A stretch of DNA of 64,000 nucleotides from G965215045 sp965215045. GTDB lineage: Bacteria; Pseudomonadota; Gammaproteobacteria; JABABF01. The notes under the pieces are model-generated. The model saw only the letters and a program-made list of their open reading frames with translations, searched no databases and was not told the DNA's origin. Positions within the stretch are counted from its first letter, which is position 1; every line of letters begins with the position of its first letter. Location of the stretch: NCBI GenBank assembly GCA_965215045.1, contig OZ244031.1, positions 248,001 through 312,000 of the forward strand, in the 5' to 3' direction. A program made the translations under genes and the position numbers. This document shows, in pieces, positions 23,302 through 31,831 of this stretch.

Positions 23302-24492
23302 TCAGGGCTGGGGCAGGTCCAGGCCCCGCTTGGCGATGATATTCAATTGAATCTCGGAGCTGCCGCCGGCGATCGTGTGGGCGCGCGTGAACATCCATTC
23401 CCGGGCCAGGCGCAGGTTGCGCGCCGAAAAGGATTCCTCGCCCTCCCAACCCAGTCCGGCACTGCCCGTCATTTCCATCATCAGGTTCTTGTCCCGCTTT
23501 TCCAATTCGGTACCGGCGTACTTGAGCATCAGCGGTGTGCGGGTCGGCAGGCCCGCCTCGATTTCGAGTTTGGCGCGCAGGTTGGTCAGGTCCATGCAAT
23601 TGCGTTCGACCATGCGCTGTGCCAGGCGCAGGCGCATGTATTCATCCCCGATGTGCCCGTTCTCCCACTCCACGCTATCACGCGCAACCTCCAGCGGCAT
23701 AATGGGGTTCTGGGTCTCCCCGGCCAGGTCGGCCATCATCGCACGCTCGTGCATGAGCAGGCGCTTGGCAACGGTCCAGCCGTGGTTCTCTTCGCCCAGG
23801 CGGTGACGTTTCTCGGCGCGCACATCGTCAAAAAACACTTCGCAAAAATGCGAGAGACCGTTGATCAGGCGAATCGGCTTGACGGTGACGCCGGGCTGAC
23901 GCATGGAAAACAGCAGGAAACTGATGCCGGCCTGTTTCGGCACCTCGGGGTCGGTGCGCACCAGGCAGTAGATCCAGTCCGCCTTGTCGGCGTCACTGGT
24001 CCAGATCTTGGAGCCGTTGACAATGTAATGATCGCCCCGGTCCACGGCGGCGGTACGCAGACCGGCCAGGTCGGAGCCGGCACCCGGTTCACTGTACCCC
24101 TGGCACCAGCGCATTTCGCCGCGCGTAATCTGCGGCAGGAATTCCCGCTTCTGTTCCTCGTTGCCGAATTCCAGCAGCACCGGCCCGACCATGGTGATGC
24201 CAAAACTGTACTGCGGGGGGCGGCAATGCAGACGTTCCATCTCCTCGCGCAACACCCGCCCCTCCTCCGGGCTCAGTCCACCGCCGCCGTACTCTTCCGG
24301 CCACTCCGGTGCAAACCAGTGTTTGTCCCGCATCCGTTCAAACCACAGCCGGGCGTCCTCGCTGGGAAAATCAATATTGCCGGAGGCCCAGACCCGCTCC
24401 TCCGGGGTGCGGATTGGCTCGCGCATGGAGGGCGGGCAGTTCTGCTCCAGCCAGGCGCGCGTCTGCGCCCGGAAGCTCGCCAGCTCAGTCAT
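23302..24492 (-). CDS. Acyl-CoA dehydrogenase
   Basis: 396 aa from ATG 24492 (MTELASFRAQTRAW). It is a FAD-dependent acyl-CoA dehydrogenase: the substrate/FAD loop is CQGYSEPGAGSDLAGL, the middle strand NGSKIWTSDADKADWIYCL, and the C-terminus has RAHTIAGGSSEIQLNII. It introduces the alpha-beta double bond for the downstream hydratase. It is the first gene of its run, divergent from the aspartic-protease gene across 189 bp. A TATAAT-like box is present there on the minus strand near 24600-24612, but no convincing -35 is seen. Confidence 0.93.
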   Translation of the reverse strand: MTELASFRAQTRAWLEQNCPPSMREPIRTPEERVWASGNIDFPSEDARLWFERMRDKHWFAPEWPEEYGGGGLSPEEGRVLREEMERLHCRPPQYSFGITMVGPVLLEFGNEEQKREFLPQITRGEMRWCQGYSEPGAGSDLAGLRTAAVDRGDHYIVNGSKIWTSDADKADWIYCLVRTDPEVPKQAGISFLLFSMRQPGVTVKPIRLINGLSHFCEVFFDDVRAEKRHRLGEENHGWTVAKRLLMHERAMMADLAGETQNPIMPLEVARDSVEWENGHIGDEYMRLRLAQRMVERNCMDLTNLRAKLEIEAGLPTRTPLMLKYAGTELEKRDKNLMMEMTGSAGLGWEGEESFSARNLRLAREWMFTRAHTIAGGSSEIQLNIIAKRGLDLPQP

Positions 24493-24681
24493 CAGTCCCA
24501 CTCTCCCTGCCGGGCCGGGCCGGGCTGCTGCAGGCACCGCAATCGGCGGGCGGAGGAAGAAAGTCCATACATCGAGGCAAAATGCCGTTGAAAACGCGGA
24601 TTATATTATCCCATCCCGGTGCCGGTGAGTGCGCAAGGCATCTGCGTTGAAACGGGCCGCCAGGTTTTATAATTCCAGGCG

Positions 24682-25896
24682 ATGCACCTCCTTTACACTC
24701 TCCTGGCTTTTGCCCTCGGTGCGGCGGTGACCCTGGCCGTGGTTTTGCACAGAGCACCGCAAGACCCGGTTCCATCTGCAGACGCCAGACGCACCGACTC
24801 ACAACTGTCGCCGGGGACAGGGGACATACCCTGGCCCTTGCAAAACGGCGGGCGGCAGACCTTGGGTGCCCTGGTCCAGGGCGGAGGGCTGGGTGCGCCC
24901 GCCGTGCGGGAACAAGAGCCGGTGATGCGAAAAATCCAGGGCCTGCTGGATGCGGGGCAAGAGGCGGCCGCCCTGCACCTGTATCGCCGACACTGTCGTG
25001 CAGGGCCGCGGGCTGATGCATGTAAATCTATATTTATCAATTACATACACTATCTTTTTGAGAATAACCTTCAAAGGCTTTCGCGGCTGCTCGACGCCTG
25101 GTTGGAACTCGAGACGGAAGACCCTCCGGCCGTGTTTTACCAGGGTGCCATGTACGCGCAACAGGGCCGTCCCCGGGATGCCTTGCAGCGTCTGCTGGAC
25201 CTGCGCCTGAGACCGCAGGACGAGGTTCCGCAAACGGTCATCGACAATGCGGTGCAGACGGTGTTCCAGCAGCATATCGCCCGCTTGCAACGGCAAAAGA
25301 ACCCGCAACCGGTGCTGGACTTTCTCAATTTCATGCACGGCCTCGACCCGGGCAACCCGCGCTATCGCTACCTGCAGGCGGAGACGCTGCTGGCGATGAA
25401 ACGTCATTTCGAGGCGATCAACACGCTGGAGGAAATCCTCTACGACCCCGACTGGGGACCACAGGCACAGGAGCTGGCGGCGACCATCGAACAGCGCCTG
25501 GCCCAGGAGTCGCAAGTGCAGGTGCCGCTGATCCGCAGCGGTGAGCATTTCCTGGTGCGCACCAATATCTCCGGTGCCGAGGTCCTGCTGCTGCTGGACA
25601 CCGGTGCCTCGTACACGGCGGTCGACCGCCGCACTTTTCGTCAACTTGGAGTGCCCAGCCGGTGGGTGCGCAGTGTGCTGCTGCACACTCCCAACGGCAA
25701 TGTCCCCGCCCCCCTGGTGCGCGTGGACCGTTTTGGCGTGGTCGGTGGGCCGGAGTTCAGGGACGTGGAGATCGCACTCATGTCGCTGGGCAACCTGCCG
25801 GAGTCCCAGGGCCTGCTGGGCATGAATTACCTGCGCCGTTTCGACTTTTACATCGACCAGGACGACGCCGTGCTCTACCTGGGCCAGCGCAACTGA
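24682..25896 (+). CDS. Membrane-anchored retroviral-type aspartic protease
   Basis: 404 aa. The N-terminus is a single hydrophobic segment (about residues 3-22), a signal anchor. Residues about 80-275 look like helical TPR-type repeats (FYQGAMYAQQGRPRDALQRLL and RYLQAETLLAMKRHFEAINTLEEIL). The C-terminal 110 residues are a clan AA aspartic protease domain: LLLLDTGASYTAV with catalytic D306, VGGPEFRDVEIALM, and a closing LLGMNYLRRFDF. It probably acts in the periplasm as a dimer, as retropepsin-like proteins do. Target unknown. It is the only plus-strand protein gene besides mutY-yggX. Confidence 0.88.
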   Translation: MHLLYTLLAFALGAAVTLAVVLHRAPQDPVPSADARRTDSQLSPGTGDIPWPLQNGGRQTLGALVQGGGLGAPAVREQEPVMRKIQGLLDAGQEAAALHLYRRHCRAGPRADACKSIFINYIHYLFENNLQRLSRLLDAWLELETEDPPAVFYQGAMYAQQGRPRDALQRLLDLRLRPQDEVPQTVIDNAVQTVFQQHIARLQRQKNPQPVLDFLNFMHGLDPGNPRYRYLQAETLLAMKRHFEAINTLEEILYDPDWGPQAQELAATIEQRLAQESQVQVPLIRSGEHFLVRTNISGAEVLLLLDTGASYTAVDRRTFRQLGVPSRWVRSVLLHTPNGNVPAPLVRVDRFGVVGGPEFRDVEIALMSLGNLPESQGLLGMNYLRRFDFYIDQDDAVLYLGQRN

Positions 25897-25936
25897 GCCC
25901 GCCCGCGCGCCGGCTTCAAAAGCGGCGGAACCGCCT

Positions 25937-27340
25937 CTAAGTCCCTTTCTTTTTCACGCGCCTGGCAGGGCGGCGCCCGCGGGAAGACGCCGGGCGAGCG
26001 GGCTTTGCCGGGGCGAAGGGATTCCCGGTGTTGCGAAACGCCAGGCGCAACGGGGAGCCGCCCAGTTCCAGGTGCTGGCGAAAATAATTTTCCAGGTAGC
26101 GCCGGTAATTGGCCGGGGTGCGCGCTGCCCCTGTGCCGTGCAGGACGATCAGCGGCGGACGGCGTCCGCCCGCGTGGGCGTAGCGCAAGCGGATGCGGCG
26201 CCCGCCCAGCAGCGGCGGCGGATGGGCGGCCAGTGCCTCCTGCAGGATCCGGTTCAGTTGCGGGGTATCCGCCCGCATCCCGGCGGCATCCTCTGCCGCA
26301 CGCACGGCGCGCTGCAGGGTGGCCAGTCCCGTGCCCCGCAGCGCGGAGATATGCACTCGTTCGACAAAACTCGCAAAGCGCAGGCGCCGCTCCAGCTGAG
26401 GCTGTAGATGGCGGCGACGCTGCTCCCGGTCCAGCAGTTCGGACTTGTTCAGTGCGATCACCACGGCGACGCCGCCTTCCAGGATCAATCCCAGCAGGCG
26501 CAGGTCTTGCTCGGTGACGCCCTCTGCGGCGTCCAGCATGAGCACCGCCACATCCGCCCGGCGCATCGCCCGCAGCGCCATCCACACGGAGTCTTTTTCC
26601 GCTTCCCCGCTGATCGAGCTCCGCCGCCGGATGCCGGCGGTATCGGTCAGCACGCAGGGCTGCCCGCCCCAATTCCAGGAGATGTCGATGCTGTCGCGTG
26701 TCAGCCCCGGCTGCTCGCCGACGACCATGCGCTCCTGTCCCAACAGGCGATTGACCAGGGTGGACTTGCCGACGTTCGGCCGCCCCAGCACGGCCACCCG
26801 CACCGCCCGCTCGCCGTCTTCCTCGCCGCGCTCGTCCCGGGTATCGGGCAGGGCCTGCTCCAGCCCCCCCCGCAGGGCGTCCAAACCCCGGCGATGAGTC
26901 GCCGACAGCAACAGCATCTGCCCGGTGCCCAGGGGGCTGAATTCCGCTCGAATGGCATCTGTAGATGGCAGGCCATCGATCTTGTTGACCAGCAGCAACC
27001 AGGGACGGGAGGCGCGCCGCAGGCGGGTGGCAATCTCGCGGTCTTCACTGCACAGGCCCTCGCGAGCATCGACCACGAACAACACCAGTTCCGCCTCTTC
27101 GATGGCGACCCGGGTCTGGTGCTGCACCGCCCGGGACAGGTCGTCCCCGGTAGTGCTGAGCATGCCCGCCGTATCCACCAGCATCAGTTCGCGCTCTCCA
27201 CAGCGACTGCGACCGTAATGGCGGTCCCGGGTCAGGCCGGGCAATTCGGCGACCAGCGCACTGCGGCTGCCGCAAAGACAGTTAAAAAGAGTGGACTTGC
27301 CGACGTTCGGCCGCCCCACCAGTGCGACCAGGGGAAGCAC
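25937..27340 (-). CDS. der: Ribosome-assembly GTPase Der (EngA)
   Basis: 467 aa beginning at GTG 27340 (MLPLVALVGRPNVGKS). It has two tandem GTPase domains, each with a P-loop GRPNVGKST, a DTAGM or DTAGI switch II, and NKID / NKSE specificity motifs, followed by a KH-like domain (about 350-440). Der is required for 50S subunit maturation. The C-terminal tail is basic (RRPARRVKKKG), common for ribosome contact. It lies 12 bp after bamB, the usual gammaproteobacterial arrangement. Confidence 0.97.
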   Translation of the reverse strand: MLPLVALVGRPNVGKSTLFNCLCGSRSALVAELPGLTRDRHYGRSRCGERELMLVDTAGMLSTTGDDLSRAVQHQTRVAIEEAELVLFVVDAREGLCSEDREIATRLRRASRPWLLLVNKIDGLPSTDAIRAEFSPLGTGQMLLLSATHRRGLDALRGGLEQALPDTRDERGEEDGERAVRVAVLGRPNVGKSTLVNRLLGQERMVVGEQPGLTRDSIDISWNWGGQPCVLTDTAGIRRRSSISGEAEKDSVWMALRAMRRADVAVLMLDAAEGVTEQDLRLLGLILEGGVAVVIALNKSELLDREQRRRHLQPQLERRLRFASFVERVHISALRGTGLATLQRAVRAAEDAAGMRADTPQLNRILQEALAAHPPPLLGGRRIRLRYAHAGGRRPPLIVLHGTGAARTPANYRRYLENYFRQHLELGGSPLRLAFRNTGNPFAPAKPARPASSRGRRPARRVKKKGT

Positions 27341-27352
27341 GGGCCACTCCGC

Positions 27353-28528
27353 TCAGAGTGCCTGCGCCCGGTAGGCGCCGACCTTGCCGCCATCCCCCAG
27401 GACATAGACCACGTCGTCCCGCACCAGGGGCGTGGCCGAAATTCTCTTGCGTCCGTGTCGCAGGCGCGCCGCCACGCTGCCGTCGACCTGGGAGAGCAGG
27501 TGCAGCCAGCCCTCCGCATCGCCGATCGCCAGGTAATCCAGCAGTGCCACGGGTGGACCCGGAAGCCGGCCCCGGAGGCTCTGCTTCTGCCAGCGCAGGC
27601 GACCTTCGTCCCGGTCCAGTGCCATCAGCAGACCCTGCTCGGTGGTTACGTAGGCATTGCCGAACCCGAGCGCGGGCCGGTTCAGGGAGGACAAGTTGGA
27701 CAGCCAGCGCACCCGGCCCTGGCGCCAGTCCAGGGAAACCAGGCGGCTCTGGTAGGCGACCGCGTACAAGTGGTCGCCCGCAAGCAGCAATTCCGCATCG
27801 ATATCGACCAGGCGATCGATGGGCGAACTGCCCTCCGGTTCACCGACCTGCACGCGCCACTCTTCTTCGCCGTTTTCCGGGTTCAGTGCCGCCAGCCAGC
27901 CACTGTCAAAACCGATGAAAACGTATTTCTCCACGAGCAGCGGGGGACTGGCACCGCGCAAGGTCAAAAGCGGCAGCTTGCTCTCGTACGTCCACAGCTC
28001 GGCACCGTCTTCCACGGCCAGGGCAAACACGTTGTCATTGGTGGTACGCACGATGACCCGCCCGGCATCGGCCGCGGGAGCTGAGAGGATCTCCGCATCC
28101 AGGAGACGCTGCCAGCGCAGGCTGCCATCCGCGCGATTGAGTGCCAGCAGATGTCCTTCCACATCGCCCAGCAGTACCAGTTCGGGGGAGACACCGACCG
28201 CACCGCTGAGCTCGTTCCGGGCGCGATACTGCCACAAGACTTCACCGCTGGCCGCCGACAGGGCACCCGCCAAGCCGTTGTGTGCGGCGACGTACAAAAT
28301 GTTCTCAAACAGGGTCGGCTGCAGGCGGGTCTCCCGGCCCTGCCCATCGCCGAATTTCCGGCTCCACAGTTCCCGCAGCTGCACCTGGGGGCTGAACGGC
28401 AGGAGCGGTGCCGGCCCTTCCGCCTCCTCCCCGGCTGCGCCGTCGACGTCCCCGGTCCCGGTACAGGCACCCAGTGCCGTCAGCAAGATCAGCGGCAGGC
28501 AGCAGTGCCGGAAAACCGCATGCGCCAT
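27353..28528 (-). CDS. bamB: Outer-membrane assembly lipoprotein BamB
   Basis: 391 aa from ATG 28528. The lipoprotein signal ends LGAC (Cys at about residue 20). The mature part is a PQQ-type eight-bladed propeller with recurring AL(N/D)...DG.(L/E).W motifs such as LLALNRADGSLRWQR, FALAVEDGAELWTYE and LMALDRDEGRLRWQK. BamB is a periplasmic subunit of the Bam complex that inserts beta-barrel proteins. An acidic linker (EEAEGPAP) follows the lipid anchor. Its ATG shares a base with the yfgM stop (TGATG), so translation is coupled. Confidence 0.96.
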   Translation of the reverse strand: MAHAVFRHCCLPLILLTALGACTGTGDVDGAAGEEAEGPAPLLPFSPQVQLRELWSRKFGDGQGRETRLQPTLFENILYVAAHNGLAGALSAASGEVLWQYRARNELSGAVGVSPELVLLGDVEGHLLALNRADGSLRWQRLLDAEILSAPAADAGRVIVRTTNDNVFALAVEDGAELWTYESKLPLLTLRGASPPLLVEKYVFIGFDSGWLAALNPENGEEEWRVQVGEPEGSSPIDRLVDIDAELLLAGDHLYAVAYQSRLVSLDWRQGRVRWLSNLSSLNRPALGFGNAYVTTEQGLLMALDRDEGRLRWQKQSLRGRLPGPPVALLDYLAIGDAEGWLHLLSQVDGSVAARLRHGRKRISATPLVRDDVVYVLGDGGKVGAYRAQAL

Positions 28529-29385
28529 CACTCGGGCGCGGTGATTCCCGCCACCTCCTGGAGTTTCATGATCAAGGAGGGAGGAATTTCCCGGGCACCC
28601 TCCCGGTACAGGCGCCGCGCCACCTGGTACTCCTGCCATGCCTGCACCGGGTCGCCCTGTTCCCAGAGAATATCGCCGATCAACTCCCGGAACATCGGCG
28701 TGAAAGAGTGGGTCGAGGCAGTGCGCAGCAACTCCAGGGCTTTCTCCCGCTCATTGCGGGCATGCAGCACGTATCCCAGGCGCAGGGTCGCCAGGGCGGT
28801 CAGTTCCGGGTCCGTGCTGTGCATGCGCACCCATTCCAGGGTCTCCTCCGCCTCGGCAAGGCGCCCCTCCTCCATCATGTAACGCACCTTGAACAACAAT
28901 GCATAATGCGCATAGCTGGTCTGGGGAAATTCCCGCCGCAAGCGTTCAACATTCTCCAGCACCTGCTGCCGTCTCTGCCGGGCGAGTGCCGCCGGGTCTT
29001 CCTCCTCGTTCACATCCGCGGTTTCTGCTTCTTCCCCCCCTTCTTCTTCCCCCCCTTCTTCTTCCCCCCCTTCTTCTTCCCCCCCTTCTTCTTCCCCCCC
29101 TGTTTCTTCCCCCTCTTCTTCTTCCTCCCCTTCTTCTTGCGCCCCCTCTTCAGCCGCTTGGGCTTGTGCTCGGGCTGCAGCCGCCCGTGCTTCCTGCTCC
29201 AGGAGCAGAAGACGCTGGTAAATATCCGAGGCCTTAAGAACCTGGCGCGTCTGGAACAGCTGCCACTGGTCCCAGCCCACGAAGCCGCCCACTGCCAGCA
29301 CCGCACTGACAATGAGTGCCACTCCGTACCTCTGCCACCAGCTTTGCAGGGTGTTTAACTGCTGTTCTGTCGTCGTCTCGTTCAC
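28528..29385 (-). CDS. yfgM: YfgM-like TPR membrane protein with acidic repeat insertion
   Basis: 285 aa starting at GTG 29385, overlapping the hisS stop by 4 bp. A short cytoplasmic tail (QLNTLQSWWQRYG) and a transmembrane helix (about 22-40) precede a TPR-2-like domain with VENVERLRREFPQTSYAHYALLF-type and RLGYVLHARNEREKALELL-type helices. YfgM assists SecYEG and periplasmic chaperones. Unusually, residues about 80-125 are almost only Glu and Gly (GGEEE repeats) encoded by a 15-bp tandem repeat, making the protein about 80 residues longer than typical. Identity rests on position between hisS and bamB as well as architecture. Confidence 0.9.
   Translation of the reverse strand: MNETTTEQQLNTLQSWWQRYGVALIVSAVLAVGGFVGWDQWQLFQTRQVLKASDIYQRLLLLEQEARAAAARAQAQAAEEGAQEEGEEEEEGEETGGEEEGGEEEGGEEEGGEEEGGEEAETADVNEEEDPAALARQRRQQVLENVERLRREFPQTSYAHYALLFKVRYMMEEGRLAEAEETLEWVRMHSTDPELTALATLRLGYVLHARNEREKALELLRTASTHSFTPMFRELIGDILWEQGDPVQAWQEYQVARRLYREGAREIPPSLIMKLQEVAGITAPE
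29026..29100. repeat. 15-bp tandem repeat coding for GGEEE units
   Basis: Four perfect copies of TTCTTCTTCCCCCCC (plus strand) at 29041-29100 are preceded by an imperfect fifth at 29026-29040. The unit is a multiple of three, so copy-number change keeps the yfgM frame. Flanking Glu-rich codons look like older, decayed copies. Confidence 0.95.
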
Positions 29386-30707
29386 GTCTCCACTCCGGAT
29401 GGCGGCCGATTTTTCCTGGAAAGCTGTCTGAGGAGTGCCGCCACCGCCTCTATTTTTTCAGATCTCTGTTCCCCTTCGCCCTGCTGCTCATGCAGTGCGC
29501 GCACGCTCAGGGCACCGGCATCTTTTTCCTCGGCACCATAGATCAGTGCCAGGGGACTGCCGCTCTTGACCGCTTTTTTCAACTGCGCGCTCAAGCTGCC
29601 CGAGAGCGGTCCCCACAGCCGCGCTCCCGGTGCCTGGGCGCGCAGACGCTCGGCCAACACCAGTGCCTCCTCGGCGAGCGCGCCTTGGGCCAGCACCAGG
29701 CAGGCGTCCGGACACCAGGCGGGCGAGGCCGTGCGCACTCCCGGCAGCAGTGCCAATCGTTCCAGGCCCAGGGCAAAGCCCGCCGCCGGCGTATCCGTCC
29801 CGCCCAACTGCGCCACCAGGCCGTCGTAGCGGCCGCCGGCCGCCACTGCGCTCTGCGCGCCCAGGCCTTCGCCCAGCCATTCGAACACGGTGCGACAGTA
29901 ATAATCCAGGCCCCGGACCAGCCGCGGGTTGACCCGGTAGGGAATTTCCATCTGCTCCAGGAGCGCGCGCAGTTCGGCAAAATGCCGGCGCGTATCCTCA
30001 CCCAGGAAATCCTCGAGTCCGGGCGCCTCCTGCAACAGTTCCCGGGTCTGTGGATGCTTGCTGTCCAGGATGCGCAGCGGGTTGCTCCCAAGACGTCGGC
30101 GGCTGTCCGCATCCAGTGCATCCTTGCGCTCCTCCAACCAGGCGCACAACCGTTCCAGGTAGCGCGCGCGCTCAGCGGCGTCTCCCAGGGAATTGATCTC
30201 CAGGCGCACCTCCTGCTCCACCCCCAGGCGGCGCCACAGGCGGGCACCCAGGGAAATCAATTCGGCATCCGCCTCGGCACCGGGCAGGCCCAGCAACTCG
30301 GCACCGATCTGCCGGAATTGCCGGCGGCGGCCTTTTTGCGGGCGCTCGCAGCGAAACATCTCGCCGCAGTACCACAGGCGCTGTACCCCGCCCCGCACCA
30401 TGCCATGCTGGAGTGCGGCGCGCAGGCAGCCCACGGTGCCCTCCGGTCGCAGGACGAGTGCTTCCCCGTCCTCCTCCTGCACCGCATCGCCGTAACGGCT
30501 GAGACGATAAATTTCTTTTTCCATGATGTCGGTGCGCTCGCCGATGGAACGCCGGAACAGGCCGATCGACTCTGCCAGCGGCAGACGCATCTCGCGATAC
30601 GCCGCAGACTCCATGATCTCGCGCGCTGAGGTTTCGATGAAGAGCAGCGAGTCCGCCTCCTCCGGCAACACGTCCTGCATCCCGCGCGGTGCCTGGAATT
30701 TCTGCAT
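29382..30707 (-). CDS. hisS: Histidyl-tRNA synthetase
   Basis: 441-aa class II synthetase charging tRNA-His (EC 6.1.1.21). It starts QKFQAPRGMQDVLP, with motif 2 in LVLRPEGTVGCLRAALQHG and WYCGEMFRCERPQKGR(R)RQF. The HisA-box LVRGLDYYCRTVFEW and motif 3 GFALGLERLALL are also clear. The last 100 residues are the anticodon-binding domain. It follows ispG by 9 bp and overlaps yfgM by 4 bp, the standard gene order. Confidence 0.98.
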   Translation of the reverse strand: MQKFQAPRGMQDVLPEEADSLLFIETSAREIMESAAYREMRLPLAESIGLFRRSIGERTDIMEKEIYRLSRYGDAVQEEDGEALVLRPEGTVGCLRAALQHGMVRGGVQRLWYCGEMFRCERPQKGRRRQFRQIGAELLGLPGAEADAELISLGARLWRRLGVEQEVRLEINSLGDAAERARYLERLCAWLEERKDALDADSRRRLGSNPLRILDSKHPQTRELLQEAPGLEDFLGEDTRRHFAELRALLEQMEIPYRVNPRLVRGLDYYCRTVFEWLGEGLGAQSAVAAGGRYDGLVAQLGGTDTPAAGFALGLERLALLPGVRTASPAWCPDACLVLAQGALAEEALVLAERLRAQAPGARLWGPLSGSLSAQLKKAVKSGSPLALIYGAEEKDAGALSVRALHEQQGEGEQRSEKIEAVAALLRQLSRKNRPPSGVET

Positions 30708-30716
30708 CAGGGGTCT

Positions 30717-31820
30717 TCAACCGCTGGCGATCAGTGCTGCAGATTTTTCCTCCGCGCGACGCCGAATCAAAGCCTCCAACTGTTGCAGCAATTCCCCGGA
30801 CTCCATCTTGCGCAGCGGTTTCCCATCCAGGTACACCAGGCTCCTGGGCGAGCTGCCGGTGACACCAATTTCCGCGGCCCGCGACTCTCCGGGGCCGTTC
30901 ACGTAGCAGCCGATGACCGCGACTTCCACCGGCGTCCTGATGTCTGCCAGCCGTTCCTCCAGCGTGTTGACCATGTCGATGACATCGAAGTTCTGGCGCG
31001 AACAACCCGGGCAGGCGATGAAATGCACTCCCCGGCTGCGCAGGTGCAGGGCCTTGAGCAGGTCCCAGCCGGTGCGCACCTCCTCCTCGGGTTCGGCCGC
31101 CAGGGAGATGCGCAGGGTGTCGCCGATGCCCTCCATGAGCAGGGGGGCCAGGCCGGCGGCGGATTTCACCATGCCGGAACGCAGACCGCCGGCTTCCGTG
31201 ATGCCCAGGTGCAGGGGCTGTTCCACCTTTTCGGCCAGCTTGCGATAGGCCTCCATCGCCATGAACACCTCGGAAGCCTTGACGCTGATTTTGAAGTCGG
31301 GAAAATCCAGGCGTTCCAAGATCGCGACGTGGCGCAGTGCGGATTCCACCAGTGCATCGGCATTGGGCTCGCCGTACTTGCGCTGCAATTCCTTTTCCAG
31401 GGAACCGGCATTGACGCCGATGCGCAGCGGTACGCCGCGCTCCCGCGCTGCGTCCACCACGGCGCGCACGCGCTCTTCCCGGCCGATGTTTCCCGGGTTG
31501 ATACGCAGGCAGTCGACCCCGCGCTCCAGCACGTCGAGCGCGATCCGGTAATCAAAATGAATATCGGCGACCAGCGGCACCGGGCTCTGTGCGCGGATCT
31601 CGCCAAAGGCCCGCGACGCCTCCAGGGAGGGCACGGAGATGCGCACGATATCGGCACCGGCGTCGGCCAGGCGCTGCACCTGGGCGAGCGTGGCGGGCAC
31701 ATCGCAGGTCTCGGTGTTGGTCATACTCTGCACCGAGATCGGCGCACCGTCGCCCACCGGCACATCGCCGACCATGATGCGCCGGGACGGGCGGCGGGGG
31801 ACGGGATCGATTTTGAACAT
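30717..31820 (-). CDS. ispG: 4-hydroxy-3-methylbut-2-enyl diphosphate synthase (IspG/GcpE)
   Basis: 367 aa from ATG 31820; a TTG at 31835 is in frame but less likely. It converts MEcPP to HMBPP in the MEP isoprenoid pathway, using a 4Fe-4S cluster. Ligands are the two Cys of ACPGCSRQ and the Cys of IGCYVNGPGE, with the following Glu conserved. The TIM barrel is recognised from APISVQSMTNT, PLVADIHFDYRIAL and LRINPGNIG. It lies between rlmN and hisS; pilW and rodZ, often found here, are absent. Confidence 0.97.
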   Translation of the reverse strand: MFKIDPVPRRPSRRIMVGDVPVGDGAPISVQSMTNTETCDVPATLAQVQRLADAGADIVRISVPSLEASRAFGEIRAQSPVPLVADIHFDYRIALDVLERGVDCLRINPGNIGREERVRAVVDAARERGVPLRIGVNAGSLEKELQRKYGEPNADALVESALRHVAILERLDFPDFKISVKASEVFMAMEAYRKLAEKVEQPLHLGITEAGGLRSGMVKSAAGLAPLLMEGIGDTLRISLAAEPEEEVRTGWDLLKALHLRSRGVHFIACPGCSRQNFDVIDMVNTLEERLADIRTPVEVAVIGCYVNGPGESRAAEIGVTGSSPRSLVYLDGKPLRKMESGELLQQLEALIRRRAEEKSAALIASG

Positions 31821-31831
31821 GATGCGCGGCG

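Noticed and set aside
25897..25936. A bidirectional terminator between the aspartic protease and der
   Set aside because: Only a 5-bp GGCGG/CCGCC stem with a 2-base loop is seen, too weak to claim.
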